Assembly (NCBI GenBank): GCA_951812305.1
Contig: CATOSB010000002.1
Span: forward strand, 310,001 to 374,000
From: an uncultured Paracoccaceae bacterium
GTDB lineage: Bacteria; Pseudomonadota; Alphaproteobacteria; Rhodobacterales; Rhodobacteraceae
Reading direction: 5' to 3'
Length of the DNA stretch: 64,000 nucleotides
Positions 18,125 through 27,493 of this stretch are shown piece by piece. Positions within the stretch are counted from its first letter, which is position 1. Every line of letters begins with the position of its first letter. The translations under genes were made by a program, and so were the position numbers. The notes beneath the pieces are model-generated. The model did not search any database. It worked only from the letters and a program-made list of their open reading frames with translations, and had not been told where the DNA came from.

Positions 18125-18909
18125 TCAGATCGCCGTCAACCCGCCGTCAATGCTGATCGCCTGCCCAGTCATGAACGTGTTTTCCGGGTCCACCGCCACA
18201 ACATCGCCTGTACGACCTCATCAATCTCGGCCACACGCCGCATCGGCACGCGCGATGTAATCCGCACATAGGCACCATCCCTGTCAGTGCCAAGCCGTGC
18301 TGCCATGTCATCGGCGATCTCGTGGAACAATTCCGTTGGCGCGAAAGACGGGCAGATCGCGTTCACGCGAATGCCATACCGCGCGACCTCATCCGCGGCG
18401 CTGCGGGTCAGTCCGATGACGGCATGTTTGCTGGCCGCATAGGCCGCGATTTGCCCCGCGCCCACCAGACCGGCGGCAGAAGCGACATTCAGGATCACAC
18501 CCGTTTTCCGCGGTACCATCCCGGCCAACTGATACTTCATGCCCAAAAACACCGACCTCGCGTTGACGGTCATGATCCTGTCGAACTCGCCGGTTGCCGT
18601 GTCTTGCAGGGGCGTCAAAACCTGACCGATACCCGCATTGTTGATCGCAATTGTCAGCGGGCCAAGCGTTTTGTCCCCACGTTCGATATGTGAAAACACG
18701 GCGTTTTCGTCTGTTACATCAATAGCTTCTGCGCAGACATTCACAGCGGCAGGCAATTGCTCCACAAGGTTATCCAGCGCGGATTTGTTGATATCCGACA
18801 ACAACAGCGCCGCGCCCTCCGCTGCAAATCGCTTTGCTACTGCGGCACCGAACCCACCGCCCGCTCCGGTGATCATCGCCACCTCCCCGGCAAATCGCCC
18901 CTCAGCCAT
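18125..18909 (-). pseudogene. Short-chain dehydrogenase/reductase, frameshifted near 3' end
   Basis: Starts at ATG 18909, overlapping the stop of the upstream kinase-like gene. NAD(P)-binding GAGGGFG, the NNAG motif and the catalytic 'YAASK' with its Ser are intact. In the current frame it ends early at 18169 in 'WRWTRKTRS'. One missing base in a G run near 18192-18200 explains this: the other frame continues as 'VDPENTFMTGQAISIDGGLTAI' to the TGA at 18125, the normal SDR ending. Either a real lesion or a sequence error. It would act in the acyl-CoA catabolic cluster as a hydroxyacyl dehydrogenase. Confidence 0.8.
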
Positions 18910-19939
18910 CGCGCAGCGCCTCCAGCCCCCGTGCGGCAAATTCCGGCACCAGTTCACCCATCTTCAAGCCTCGCTCCGGGTTTGACGCGTTGCCATCCAG
19001 CGCGCGTTTCTTCACGCCCTGCAGCACAGCGGCCATACGGAAGAAACAGAACCCCAGGAAAAACCCGAAATCCGATATCGGCGCGATCCCCCGCGCCGCG
19101 CAATATTCTGCAATGAAGTCCTCATCGCTCGGCAACCCAATCTCGCGCCGATCCACCCCGGCCAGCCCGCGCCCTTCAGTCCCCGGTGGCATCCGCCACT
19201 GCATGATGACAGAGGCGAGGTCTGCCAAAGGATGACCAATCGTCGACAATTCCCAATCCAGCACGGCGGCGACGCGCGGCTCATCCGGCGCAAAGATGAG
19301 ATTGTCGATGCGGTAATCGCCATGCACCAGCGTGCTTGGGCCATCCCCCGCGCCGCCCTCACGCCGCTCCTCAAGTGCGGCAATCAGCCGGTCCATATCC
19401 GCAACCGCACCCGTTTCGCTAGCACGATACTGCTTTGACCAACGCGTAACCTGCCGGTCGATATAGTTCCCCGGTGGCCCGAAATCCGTCAACCCGACAC
19501 CCGAAATATCAACCGAATGCAACGCCGCAAGTACGCGGTTCATATCCTTGAAAACCGGGCCTCTTTCCACCTTATCCACATCCGTCAACCGGGGATCGAA
19601 AAAGATCCGTCCCTTCACCCGCTCCATTACGTAAAACACCGAACCAATGATGCCTTCATCTTCGCACAAAACGAACATTTCGGCGACCGGCACGTCAGAT
19701 CCGGCGAGCGCCTTTTGCACCTGAAATTCCCGATCCACCGCATGGGCTGATTTCAGCAAAACGCCGGGTGGCTTGCGGCGTAGCACATAGGCGCCCGACG
19801 CCGCTGACAGCAGAAAGGTCGGGTTTGATTGCCCATCCGCGAACTTGTTCGCCCGCAACGGCCCGGAATATCCCGGCAGATGATCCGCGAGGTATTGGTC
19901 CACGGCCGCGACATCCAGATGCTGCGCCTGATTATCCAT
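18902..19939 (-). CDS. Phosphotransferase family protein (APH/ACAD10-like)
   Basis: 345 aa with the aminoglycoside-phosphotransferase/choline-kinase fold: N-lobe 'NPTFLLSAASGAYVLRRKPPG', the catalytic 'LVHGDYRIDNLIF' (Brenner motif, HGDxxxxN) and the metal-binding 'VLDWELSTIGHPLADL'. In this gene context (next to acyl-CoA dehydrogenase, MaoC and SDR) it resembles the kinase domain of mammalian ACAD10/11, which acts on hydroxyacyl-CoA. The role is inferred from that neighbourhood; drug resistance is unlikely. Confidence 0.87.
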   Translation of the reverse strand: MDNQAQHLDVAAVDQYLADHLPGYSGPLRANKFADGQSNPTFLLSAASGAYVLRRKPPGVLLKSAHAVDREFQVQKALAGSDVPVAEMFVLCEDEGIIGSVFYVMERVKGRIFFDPRLTDVDKVERGPVFKDMNRVLAALHSVDISGVGLTDFGPPGNYIDRQVTRWSKQYRASETGAVADMDRLIAALEERREGGAGDGPSTLVHGDYRIDNLIFAPDEPRVAAVLDWELSTIGHPLADLASVIMQWRMPPGTEGRGLAGVDRREIGLPSDEDFIAEYCAARGIAPISDFGFFLGFCFFRMAAVLQGVKKRALDGNASNPERGLKMGELVPEFAARGLEALRDG

Positions 19940-19972
19940 CGCCCAAAACGCTATCGCCGTGCGAGACGACGG

Positions 19973-20620
19973 TCAAATATAGGTCCGCGCATGGGCACGC
20001 TCCCCGGCATCGAAATGCGGCGTGGCATTGAATTTCGACGGGCGCCAAATGCCGCCCTCACGCACGATCTCGTGCACACTGGCATTGTGGATCATCAGCA
20101 ACAGATTCGCCGCCATGCGCGCGTCCAGCCCCATGACACGGCGCAGGATCGTACCAATAACGCCACCCGAGGTGACCACCAATGTCGTGCCGTTGCCGAC
20201 GTCGTCCATCACCCCGTGAATGCGCGCTTCGAACGCTTCGAAACTCTCATGATCACCGCCATAGCGCCCCTCGGCCCAGCCCTCGAAGACCTGCGGAAAC
20301 TTGTGCAGGAAATCCTCCCGACTATCTGCTGGCCCCTCCCCCGTCGCCGCGCGATAATCATGTTCCAGAACGTCATAGTCGAGCTCGTTCAGACGCGCAT
20401 CCTCCATTGGGTCGCCACAGACGCCGAGATTCACCAACGCCTCTGCCGTCTCCCGATGCCGCCTGAGTGACCCGCGAACCACACGGTCAAACTGAAGATC
20501 ATGGCTGCGGAAATACTCGGCCAGCCAATGCGACTGCTGATGCCCCAGCACGCTCAGGCGATCATAATCCTCTGTCCCAAAACTCGCCTGTGCATGGCGC
20601 ACTAAGACCAGGCGGCTCAT
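19973..20620 (-). CDS. Histidine phosphatase family protein
   Basis: 215 aa. N-terminal 'MSRLVLVRHAQASF' carries the RHG-type active site as RHA, 'RGSLRRHRETAEAL' supplies the second Arg, 'LNELDY' fits the acidic residue, and 'VTSGGVIGTIL' holds the position usually occupied by the second His (SGG here instead of SHG). That substitution is often seen in this cluster's members. It lies in the acyl-CoA catabolism cluster, but its substrate is not known. Confidence 0.83.
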   Translation of the reverse strand: MSRLVLVRHAQASFGTEDYDRLSVLGHQQSHWLAEYFRSHDLQFDRVVRGSLRRHRETAEALVNLGVCGDPMEDARLNELDYDVLEHDYRAATGEGPADSREDFLHKFPQVFEGWAEGRYGGDHESFEAFEARIHGVMDDVGNGTTLVVTSGGVIGTILRRVMGLDARMAANLLLMIHNASVHEIVREGGIWRPSKFNATPHFDAGERAHARTYI

Positions 20621-20656
20621 TGCGCATCACCCTGTTTCAAATACTCTCGGGGGAGC

Positions 20657-20681
20657 GCGAGGGGGCAGACAGCCCCCTCGC
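20657..20681 (-). terminator. Hairpin after the acyl-CoA dehydrogenase gene
   Basis: GCGAGGGGGC-AGACA-GCCCCCTCGC is a perfect 10-bp stem 61 bases after the ACAD stop. On the minus strand it is followed by GCTCCCCCGAGAGTATTTG. A similar hairpin with a related tail lies at 61916-61939, suggesting a recurring terminator-like module. Confidence 0.55.
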
Positions 20682-20741
20682 ACACCGCGACGCGCATCGC
20701 GCGGCGCCAACAATCAAGCGTGCCGCAGGCACTCATTTCGA

Positions 20742-21977
20742 TCACAGCTTCTCGTTTGAATACTTACGCAACTCCGCGCGCGCCACCTGCCGGCGGTGCA
20801 CCGCATCCGGCCCGTCGGCAAACCGCAACGTGCGCACATGGGTCCACATCTGCGCCAGCGGCGCATCCTGTGATATCCCCATTGCGCCATGCAATTGCAT
20901 CGCCTCGTCGATCACCTTTCCGGCCATCAGGGGCGCTACGACCTTGATCGCGGATATCCACGGTTGCGCTTCGCGAACGCCGCTCGTGTCCATCATCCAC
21001 GCCGCTTTCAGGCATAACAGGCGCGCTTGCTCAATCTCCATCCGCGCATTTGCGATGATATCGTAATTCGCGCCAAGCTCCGTGATCCGCTTGCCAAACG
21101 CTTCGCGGCTCATCCCACGGCGCACCATCAGTTCCAGCGCTCGCTCCGCCTGTCCGATTGCGCGCATACAATGGTGTATCCGCCCCGGCCCCAAACGCCC
21201 CTGCGCCACCTCGAACCCGCGCCCTTCACCCAACACGATATTCTTCGCCGGAACCCGAACATCCGTGAACCGGATATGCATATGCCCATGTGGCGCGTCG
21301 TCATGCCCAAACACCTGCATGGGTCTGAGCACTTCGATGCCGTCCAGATCGGTATCCATCACGAACATTGTGTGACGGGAATGTTTCGGCGCATCAGGGT
21401 CCGTGCAGGCCATCAGTATGTACAGACCACAGCGTGGGTCACCCGCCCCGCTGATCCACCATTTCTCGCCGTTCAGGATATAGTCTTCGCCGTCGCTTTT
21501 TGCCTCGAACACCAGTTGGGCGGCGTCAGAAGAGGCCGTGTCCGGCTCTGTCATCACATAGGCCGACCGGATCTCGCCTGCAAGCAAGGGTTTCAGCCAC
21601 CGGTCCTTCATCCACTGGTCGCCATAGCGTTCCAGCACCTCCATGTTGCCTGTATCCGGCGCGCTGCAATTGAACACTTCTGCGGCGATGCCAACTTTGC
21701 CCATCTCTTCTGCCAGATAGGCATATTCGACCGTCGACAGTCCGTAACCCTTCTCGCTTCCCGTCAGCCAGAAGTTCCAAAGCCCTCGCTCCCGCGCGCG
21801 GGCCTTTAGCTCGTCCAGTATCTCCAACTGCCGGTCCGTATGCTGAAACCGGTCACCGGTTGGATGCTTGCCGATCTCCGCTTGGTAATCCGCGTCGAGC
21901 GGCTCGATCTCATCCGTGACCATCGCCCGCACAGCCTCGATCAGGGGGCGAACGCGATCTGTGATGCCTAAATCCAT
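20742..21977 (-). CDS. Acyl-CoA dehydrogenase
   Basis: 411 aa from ATG 21977 (preceded by GGAACGAAG). FAD-dependent oxidation of acyl-CoA to enoyl-CoA. Visible landmarks are 'AYVMTEPDTASSDA' and 'GEKWWISGAGDPRCG' (FAD/substrate-binding segments), 'GPGRIHHCMRAIGQAERALE' and the C-terminal 'QLHGAMGISQDAPLAQMW', where the catalytic acid and FAD contacts lie. It belongs to the long ACAD10/11-like class. It overlaps no gene; the MaoC gene starts just upstream on the same strand. Confidence 0.93.
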   Translation of the reverse strand: MDLGITDRVRPLIEAVRAMVTDEIEPLDADYQAEIGKHPTGDRFQHTDRQLEILDELKARARERGLWNFWLTGSEKGYGLSTVEYAYLAEEMGKVGIAAEVFNCSAPDTGNMEVLERYGDQWMKDRWLKPLLAGEIRSAYVMTEPDTASSDAAQLVFEAKSDGEDYILNGEKWWISGAGDPRCGLYILMACTDPDAPKHSRHTMFVMDTDLDGIEVLRPMQVFGHDDAPHGHMHIRFTDVRVPAKNIVLGEGRGFEVAQGRLGPGRIHHCMRAIGQAERALELMVRRGMSREAFGKRITELGANYDIIANARMEIEQARLLCLKAAWMMDTSGVREAQPWISAIKVVAPLMAGKVIDEAMQLHGAMGISQDAPLAQMWTHVRTLRFADGPDAVHRRQVARAELRKYSNEKL

Positions 21978-21987
21978 ATCTTCGTTC

Positions 21988-22449
21988 CTATTCGGACAGG
22001 TAATGCCGCTGCAGCCATTCGGCGACCAAAGCAGGCTTTGGGTTATCCCTGATCTCAACCTCAACGTCCCAGATCAGAGCCAGAATATTTGGCGGCAGTT
22101 CCTCCACCGATTTCAGAGTGAAATGCCCGCGTATCTCTGACCCGGCGCGCACCGGAGAGACAAAACGCAAACGGTTGAACCCGTAATTCACGCTCATCTC
22201 TGCGCCGTCGATCCGCGGCTGCGCCTCGTAGGACATGACCGACAGCATCGACAGTGTGAGAAACCCATGCGCCACGGTGCCGCCAAAGGGCGTTTCTGCC
22301 GCGCGCTTTGCGTCCAGATGGATATATTGCCAGTCCTGCGACGTGTCCGCGTGTGTTGCGATCAGGTCTTGCGATACCTGAAACCAGCGCGACGGTGGCA
22401 GGCGCTCGCCAACAAGGTTTTTCAATTCGGATTTCGGGACGGCAGTCAT
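21988..22449 (-). CDS. MaoC-family hydratase
   Basis: 153 aa, hot-dog fold. The hydratase motif with its Asp and His is present ('IATHADTSQDWQYIHLD', then 'TPFGGTVAHGFLTLSM'). Adds water to enoyl-CoA. First gene of the minus-strand cluster, 10 bp upstream of the acyl-CoA dehydrogenase gene, so the two steps of beta-oxidation are encoded together. Divergent from the quinone oxidoreductase gene. Confidence 0.92.
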   Translation of the reverse strand: MTAVPKSELKNLVGERLPPSRWFQVSQDLIATHADTSQDWQYIHLDAKRAAETPFGGTVAHGFLTLSMLSVMSYEAQPRIDGAEMSVNYGFNRLRFVSPVRAGSEIRGHFTLKSVEELPPNILALIWDVEVEIRDNPKPALVAEWLQRHYLSE

Positions 22450-22536
22450 GTCGCTGCGAAGATTGCAACGCTGCGAAGGCTTGGCAAGGGTTCATCGTCG
22501 TGGCAGGGCAGAGAAAACCAAGAGGGGAGCCCAGAA

Positions 22537-23535
22537 ATGACCGCGTTTGCGATGATGAGCCATGAAACGGGCGGCCCCGAAACGCTGCGCAAGACAGAAA
22601 TCGACCTGCCCGAACCGGAGCCGGGCGAAGTGCGCATCGCGATTAAGGCCGCGGCGGCCAATTTCCCGGACACGATTATCATCCGCGACCTTTATCAGTT
22701 CAAACCGGAACGTCCCTTTGCGCCCGGTGGTGAGGTCGGCGGGGTGATCGAGGCGATTGGTGACGGCGTCACCGGGATCGCAACAGGCGATCGGGTCATC
22801 GGCCTGCCGATGGTCACGGGCGGCTTCGCAAGCCATATCTGTCTTGGCACAGAACGGGTTTATAAAATGCCTGACGCGATGAGTTTTGAAGAGGCGGCAA
22901 GCCTGATCTTTACCTATGGCACCTCGATCTACGGCCTTTACGATTGCGGGCGGCTCAAATCGGGCGAAACTCTTCTGGTTCTTGGCGCCGCCGGTGGCGT
23001 CGGCGCCAGCGCGGTGGAACTGGGCAAAGCGATGGGCGCGCGGGTGATCGCGGCGGTGTCATCCGAAGAAAAGGCCGCCTTCGCGCGTGAAATCGGCGCG
23101 GATGACGCGATCATATATCCCCGCGATATGGATCGGGATGCGCAAATGGTGTTCGGCGCGGCAATCAAGGCAGCGGCGCCTGATGGCATCGACGTCGTTT
23201 ACGACCCCGTCGGAGGGGACTATGCCGAACCTGCCCTGAGGTCTTTGGCGTGGAACGGGCGTTTTCTGGTCGTCGGTTTCCCGGCAGGCATTCCGAAGAT
23301 CCCGCTGAATCTGCCCTTGTTGAAGAACTGCCATATCTCCGGCGTCTTCTGGGGTGCGCATGTGGAGCGTGATCTCGATCTTCACGCAGGCGAAGTTGCC
23401 GAACTGATCCGCCTTTATGAAGCTGGTCAGATCAGGCCCCGCATATCAGAGCGCATGCCAATGGAAGACGCCGCCGGGGCTTTGCGCAGGATTGAGGCGC
23501 GGGAGGCGAAGGGGAAGATTGTGCTGGTGAATTGA
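22537..23535 (+). CDS. NADPH:quinone oxidoreductase-like, zinc-free MDR family
   Basis: 332 aa from ATG 22537 (RBS AGAGGGGA). Medium-chain dehydrogenase/reductase: GroES-like N-domain with 'AAAANFPDTIIIRDLYQ', and Rossmann domain with 'LVLGAAGGVGASAVELGKAMGARVIAAVSS'. Structural and catalytic zinc-binding Cys are absent, as in the QOR group. Likely reduces quinones or enones with NADPH. It lies back to back with the MaoC cluster, so the 88-bp gap should hold divergent promoters. Confidence 0.9.
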   Translation: MTAFAMMSHETGGPETLRKTEIDLPEPEPGEVRIAIKAAAANFPDTIIIRDLYQFKPERPFAPGGEVGGVIEAIGDGVTGIATGDRVIGLPMVTGGFASHICLGTERVYKMPDAMSFEEAASLIFTYGTSIYGLYDCGRLKSGETLLVLGAAGGVGASAVELGKAMGARVIAAVSSEEKAAFAREIGADDAIIYPRDMDRDAQMVFGAAIKAAAPDGIDVVYDPVGGDYAEPALRSLAWNGRFLVVGFPAGIPKIPLNLPLLKNCHISGVFWGAHVERDLDLHAGEVAELIRLYEAGQIRPRISERMPMEDAAGALRRIEAREAKGKIVLVN

Positions 23536-23751
23536 GGGGTGAGAGCAGCGTTCGATGACCGTCGGGACAACACACCGATGAAGTCAGCTGACGCTCTATG
23601 GCATGATGATTTCAAGTTGAGGCGTGTCCGGCATTGGCCCGAAGGGGACCTTTGTGCATACTCCTCTTGTGCGGAACCAAGGCGAAGCCGCCGCGCCATC
23701 GACAACTCGTCTCGTGGCTTATTCGGGACTTCATGTCTAACATTTCGGACG

Positions 23752-23950
23752 GTCGGCGCCTGCCCCGGGGATGGCGATCCAACTTCTCTGGGGAACGCTT
23801 TATCCCAGCCAAGTCCGCACAAACTTAAAAGCTCCCACCCAGCCTCACCAAATCGCCAGCCCGCCGGACCGGGCAGGCCCCTCTCGGCAGGTTATGCAAG
23901 CAAAATCGCCTGCCGGGCAATGGATGGCCGGGGCGCTTCGCGCTGTTAAC
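23752..23950 (+). repeat. Dispersed double-palindrome repeat, copy C
   Basis: Shares CGCTTTATCCCAGCCAAGTC, CAGCCTCACCAAATCGCCAG and the ending GCCGGGGCGCTTCGCGCTG-TTAACCC with copies A and F. An insertion of about 45 bp (containing CTCTCGGCAGGTTATG) interrupts its second palindrome, as in copy B at another position. It lies in a 530-bp gene-free stretch; the rest of that stretch (23536-23751, 23951-24069) shows nothing recognisable. Confidence 0.75.
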
Positions 23951-24069
23951 CCGGCTTGGGTGGCAGGTTTGAGCGGCTGGATTGGCCCAAATCCGGCCGA
24001 TCCAATTCTACGCGAGTTTCCCATGCGCTGGGCCAGTTAAGCGAAGTCGCGCCATTGCAACCCTGTATC

Positions 24070-24829
24070 CTAACGCTTGTGCTTAAGCTGCACCCGCAGC
24101 GCATCCGTCAGCTCGACCATATCGCGGTCTGCCTCGACGGCGAGCCGTCGCAATCCGAAATGCACATGCGCCATCTCGCGGTAATACCCGGCATAAGCGT
24201 AATTGGTTGCTGCCCCCGCAACTGCTCCTAAGACCGGCACGGTTTGCGCGGCAAGCTTTTGGCCCAGAACCGCCGCCAGACGCGGGGCAACGCGAATCAA
24301 TAATGCCTGCAGCGCCGGACCGGTAAACCAAGGCGCGGGTGGTCAGAAAGGCCAGATCGGCGTCGTCGTCATGCTCCAACGGCCCGGCAGCGGCGAAGAC
24401 CTGCACACAATCGAACTGCACGCTTTCCTCGGTGGGATCAAAGCCGTTTTGCGCGGCAACTGTCTGAATGCCATGCAGAAAAATCGTTGTCGTGACCGGT
24501 AGTTCCGCAAGCGCTGTTGGCAAACCTCCGAATCCGCCAGCCGCGCCCATCGCCGTCGTCACCGCCTGCGTCAGCCATGTCGGCTGATCCCCAACCACGC
24601 CGCGCGAACCTTTGGCCGCTTTCATCGCAATCTTCAGCGCCTGTTCGGTTCCCGCGACAAGGTTTTCACGCAAACCTTCCGGCAGGCGATCAATCAACGC
24701 GTCTGACTGACCACCGGCCAGATTCAAAATCTGGATCACCGGATTTCCGGCACGGGCATATCGTGTGGCAAGGTCGTCGATCCGGGTTGTGACCAGATCG
24801 TCTGAAATCGGCTGGGCAAGAATTTCCAT
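24070..24829 (-). pseudogene. EcsC-family protein, frameshifted
   Basis: Starts at ATG 24829 and shows the EcsC pattern: 'AMKAAKGSRG', 'TTAMGAAGGFGGLPTALAELPVTTTIFLHGIQTVA' and 'EESVQFDCVQVFA'. After 'FLTTRALVY' the frame goes astray; the continuation 'LLIRVAPRLAAVLGQKLAAQTVPVLGAVAGA' is in another frame and ends at 24070. One extra base near 24310-24330 accounts for it. EcsC proteins are membrane-associated, of uncertain role. Either a true pseudogene or a sequence error. Confidence 0.8.
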
Positions 24830-24860
24830 AGCCCTAAGATCGGGGCGGCAGCCCATCGTT

Positions 24861-25346
24861 TCAAGTCATTGGCATGACCGGACCGCTTATGTCGGCCCAT
24901 GCATCAGGCCTAAGTGCCACGCCCAGAACACGTTCGGGGTTGGTGGGCGGCGGCATCTCCAGCCGCTTGAGTTTCGCAAACCCAAACCGCGCATAATAAG
25001 GCGCATCGCCCACCAGCATGGCCCGCGCCCAGCCCAGTTCGCGCGCACGCGCAAGGCTGTCTTCCATCAACACGGCGCCAAGTCCCTCGCCCTGCCGGGT
25101 CGGGTGCACCGCGACAGGCCCCAAAAGCAATGCATCTGAGGCCCCAACGCGGACCGGCCAGAACCGGATCGCGCCGGACAGGATACCGTCCGCATCGCGC
25201 GCAACAAGGCACAGGGGCGCAATCGGATCCACACCCTCTCGCAGGCGATAGGAGGACAGCGCTTCGCGCCCCGGCGCGAATGCCAGATCGAAGAGCGCTT
25301 CGACCTCCCACCAATCGCTCGCCTGTTCCTGTTCCAAGCGGTACAC
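24861..25346 (-). CDS. GNAT-family N-acetyltransferase (YhbS-like)
   Basis: 161 aa, GNAT fold. The acetyl-CoA pyrophosphate loop is visible in 'LGPVAVHPTRQGEGLGAVLMEDSLARARELGW' (Q/R-x-x-G-x-G/A). The following 'MLVGDAPYYARFGF' is typical of the YhbS group. The acetylated substrate is not known. It lies 31 bp upstream of the EcsC gene, on the same strand. Confidence 0.9.
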   Translation of the reverse strand: MYRLEQEQASDWWEVEALFDLAFAPGREALSSYRLREGVDPIAPLCLVARDADGILSGAIRFWPVRVGASDALLLGPVAVHPTRQGEGLGAVLMEDSLARARELGWARAMLVGDAPYYARFGFAKLKRLEMPPPTNPERVLGVALRPDAWADISGPVMPMT

Positions 25347-25427
25347 GCGCCCGCGCCCCCGTCGACTTTCCCTCTGGCCGCGCCCCTAGCACGGCGCTAG
25401 GAATGCGGCAACGAGAAGGAGCCGACC

Positions 25428-26012
25428 TTGTTCTATCGTCCCGAAGATGGCCACGGCCTGCCGCATAACCCGTTCAACGCGATCATTACCCCGCGGCCCA
25501 TCGGCTGGATTTCCAGCCGGGATGCTAACGGCATCGACAACCTCGCACCCTACAGTTTCTTCAACGGCGTGGCCTACGTCCCGCCGCAGGTGATGTTCGC
25601 CTCTACCGACTGGAAGGACTCTGTGCGCAACATCACCGAGACAAAAGTGTTCTGCGTCAACGTGGTGGAACACGCGGCACGCGACGTGATGAACGTGTCC
25701 ACAACGCATTTTGCACCGGAAGTCGACGAGTTCGAGGCCTCCGGCGCCACAAAATCGACCTGTGAGACCATCGACTGCCCCCGCGTCGCGGACGCGCCTG
25801 CCAGTCTGGAATGCCGGATGACACAGGTGATCGAACTGAAAGGCAAGGACAATTATCTGATTCTGGGCGAGGTCACGGGCATCCATTTGCGCGACGATTG
25901 CATTGTCGATGGAAAGTTCGATGTGCTGCGCTTCAACCCATTGGCGCGGCTGGGGTATCGGGACTACTCAGCGGTGACAGAGCTGTTTTCGTTGGCGCGG
26001 CCGGATGATTGA
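25428..26012 (+). CDS. Flavin reductase family protein (DIM6/NTAB type)
   Basis: 194 aa, TTG start preceded by AGGAG. FMN-binding split-barrel family: 'PRPIGWISSRDANGIDNLAPYSFFNGVAYVPPQVMF' is the flavin-binding region. Probably binds FMN and reduces it, or acts as the reductase part of a two-component oxygenase. No partner oxygenase is adjacent; downstream lies the nested insertion-sequence block. Divergent from the GNAT gene. Confidence 0.9.
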   Translation: MFYRPEDGHGLPHNPFNAIITPRPIGWISSRDANGIDNLAPYSFFNGVAYVPPQVMFASTDWKDSVRNITETKVFCVNVVEHAARDVMNVSTTHFAPEVDEFEASGATKSTCETIDCPRVADAPASLECRMTQVIELKGKDNYLILGEVTGIHLRDDCIVDGKFDVLRFNPLARLGYRDYSAVTELFSLARPDD

Positions 26013-26324
26013 ACGTTGATCCAAAGCTGAACTAGAGCGTCGTCCTTGAAATCTGAATCGATGGGATTCCCACGTGGCAGGTTTTGTGATTCACCATATG
26101 TGGAGGTGGATCATGGGCAAATCGCTATCACTGGATATTCGGGAACGTGTCGTCGCTTTGGTTGATGACGGCCTTTCCTGCCATGAGGCTGCGCGGCGTT
26201 TACGGATATCAGCTGCCAGCGCGGTGCGGATCATGCAACGTAAGAGGCGAACGGGTGGGGTGAGAGCTGCGCCTCAAGGCCGCCCTCGGCGCAGCAAGCT
26301 GGATGTGGTCTCAAACTGGCTTAA

Positions 26325-27493
26325 TACCAAGGGTGCTTCAAAATGACTCAGCTATGGATTTTGGGTACCGCCTGAGGTGCTGAGGTGATTCAAGATTGGC
26401 AAAGGAGACCACCGATGCCAGCCAGGATACCGATGCGAGCCGATTTTACCGCCAATGATCTGCGCAAGCTTGCCGCAGAGAGTTCTGATGCCCGGCAGAG
26501 CCGACGGCTTTTGTCGCTTGCCGCTATCGCCGATGGCATGTCGCGTGGGGCTGCGGCCCGCATTGGCGGGATGGACCGGCAAACGCTCAGGGACTGGGTG
26601 CTCCGTTTCAACGCTGATGGTCCAGCGGGGCTGCTGGATCGGCAGCGAGGAGGCTCGCGATCCCGCCTTGACAATGCGCAACTGGATGAACTGGCGGCTC
26701 TTGTCGAGACCGGTCCTGATCCTGAAAAGGACGGTGTCGTCCGCTGGCGGCGGGTCGATTTGAAGAATGTGATCAAGGCGCGTTTTGGCGTCGACTATCA
26801 CGAGCGCCATGTGGGGCAGATTCTGCACAATCTGGGCTTTTCCCACATCAGCGCACGCCCTCAGCACCCGGGGCAGGACGTGCAGGTCATTGAGGATTTC
26901 AAAAAAACTTCGGCGACAATCTGAAGGAGACGCTTCAGGGGGTGCCGCCGGACAAACCCGTCGAAATCTGGTTCCAGGACGAGATGCGTCTCGGTCAGAA
27001 GAACACCCGCGTCCGCCAGTGGGCACGCAAGGGCACACGGCCCCGCCAGCCCGCCGATCAGCGTTACCAAAATGCGTATCTTTTTGGCGCCATCTGCCCC
27101 GAACGCGGCACCGGCGCGGCGATCATGATGCCAGCAGCCGACACCTATGCGATGCAGCGCCACCTGGAAGAAATCAGCAAAATTGTCTCCGATGGCGCCC
27201 ACGCCGTCATCCTCATGGACCAAGCCGGCTGGCACACGACATCCGCTCTGGAAATCCCGCAAAACCTGTCGCTCATGTTTCTGCCGCCCAAATCACCAGA
27301 GCTGAATCCAACCGAAAACATTTGGCAATATCTCCGCCAGACATGGCTCGCAAACCGGACGTTCGACACATATGACGCGATTCTCGACGCGGGGTGCGAG
27401 GCCTGGAACAACCTCATCGCAAGACCGCAAACCATCACATCCATCGCAAGCCGCAACTGGGCGAAAGTCGGTCAGATTGAATAACCCTTGGTA
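26325..27493 (+). mobile_element. IS630-type element 'A', copy 2, nested
   Basis: 1169 bp, same ends as copy 1 (TACCAAGGG...CCCTTGGTA) and flanked by TAA (26322-26324 and 27494-27496). It is in the opposite orientation to the copy in the DUF3644 gene. Because an intact IS630-B exists in the window, the empty site is known exactly. Confidence 0.94.
26415..27484 (+). CDS. IS630-type transposase (element A, copy 2)
   Basis: Identical at protein level to the copy at 5436-6505. Two frames overlap through a run of seven A (26901-26907); a -1 shift gives the full DDE transposase. Apparently functional. Confidence 0.88.

Noticed and set aside
18902..19939. Aminoglycoside resistance gene
   Set aside because: The kinase fold is shared, but the acyl-CoA gene context and sequence fit the ACAD10/11-like group, not drug resistance.
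19769..20031. Small open frames antisense in the acyl-CoA cluster
   Set aside because: They mirror well-supported minus-strand genes and lack RBS or domains.
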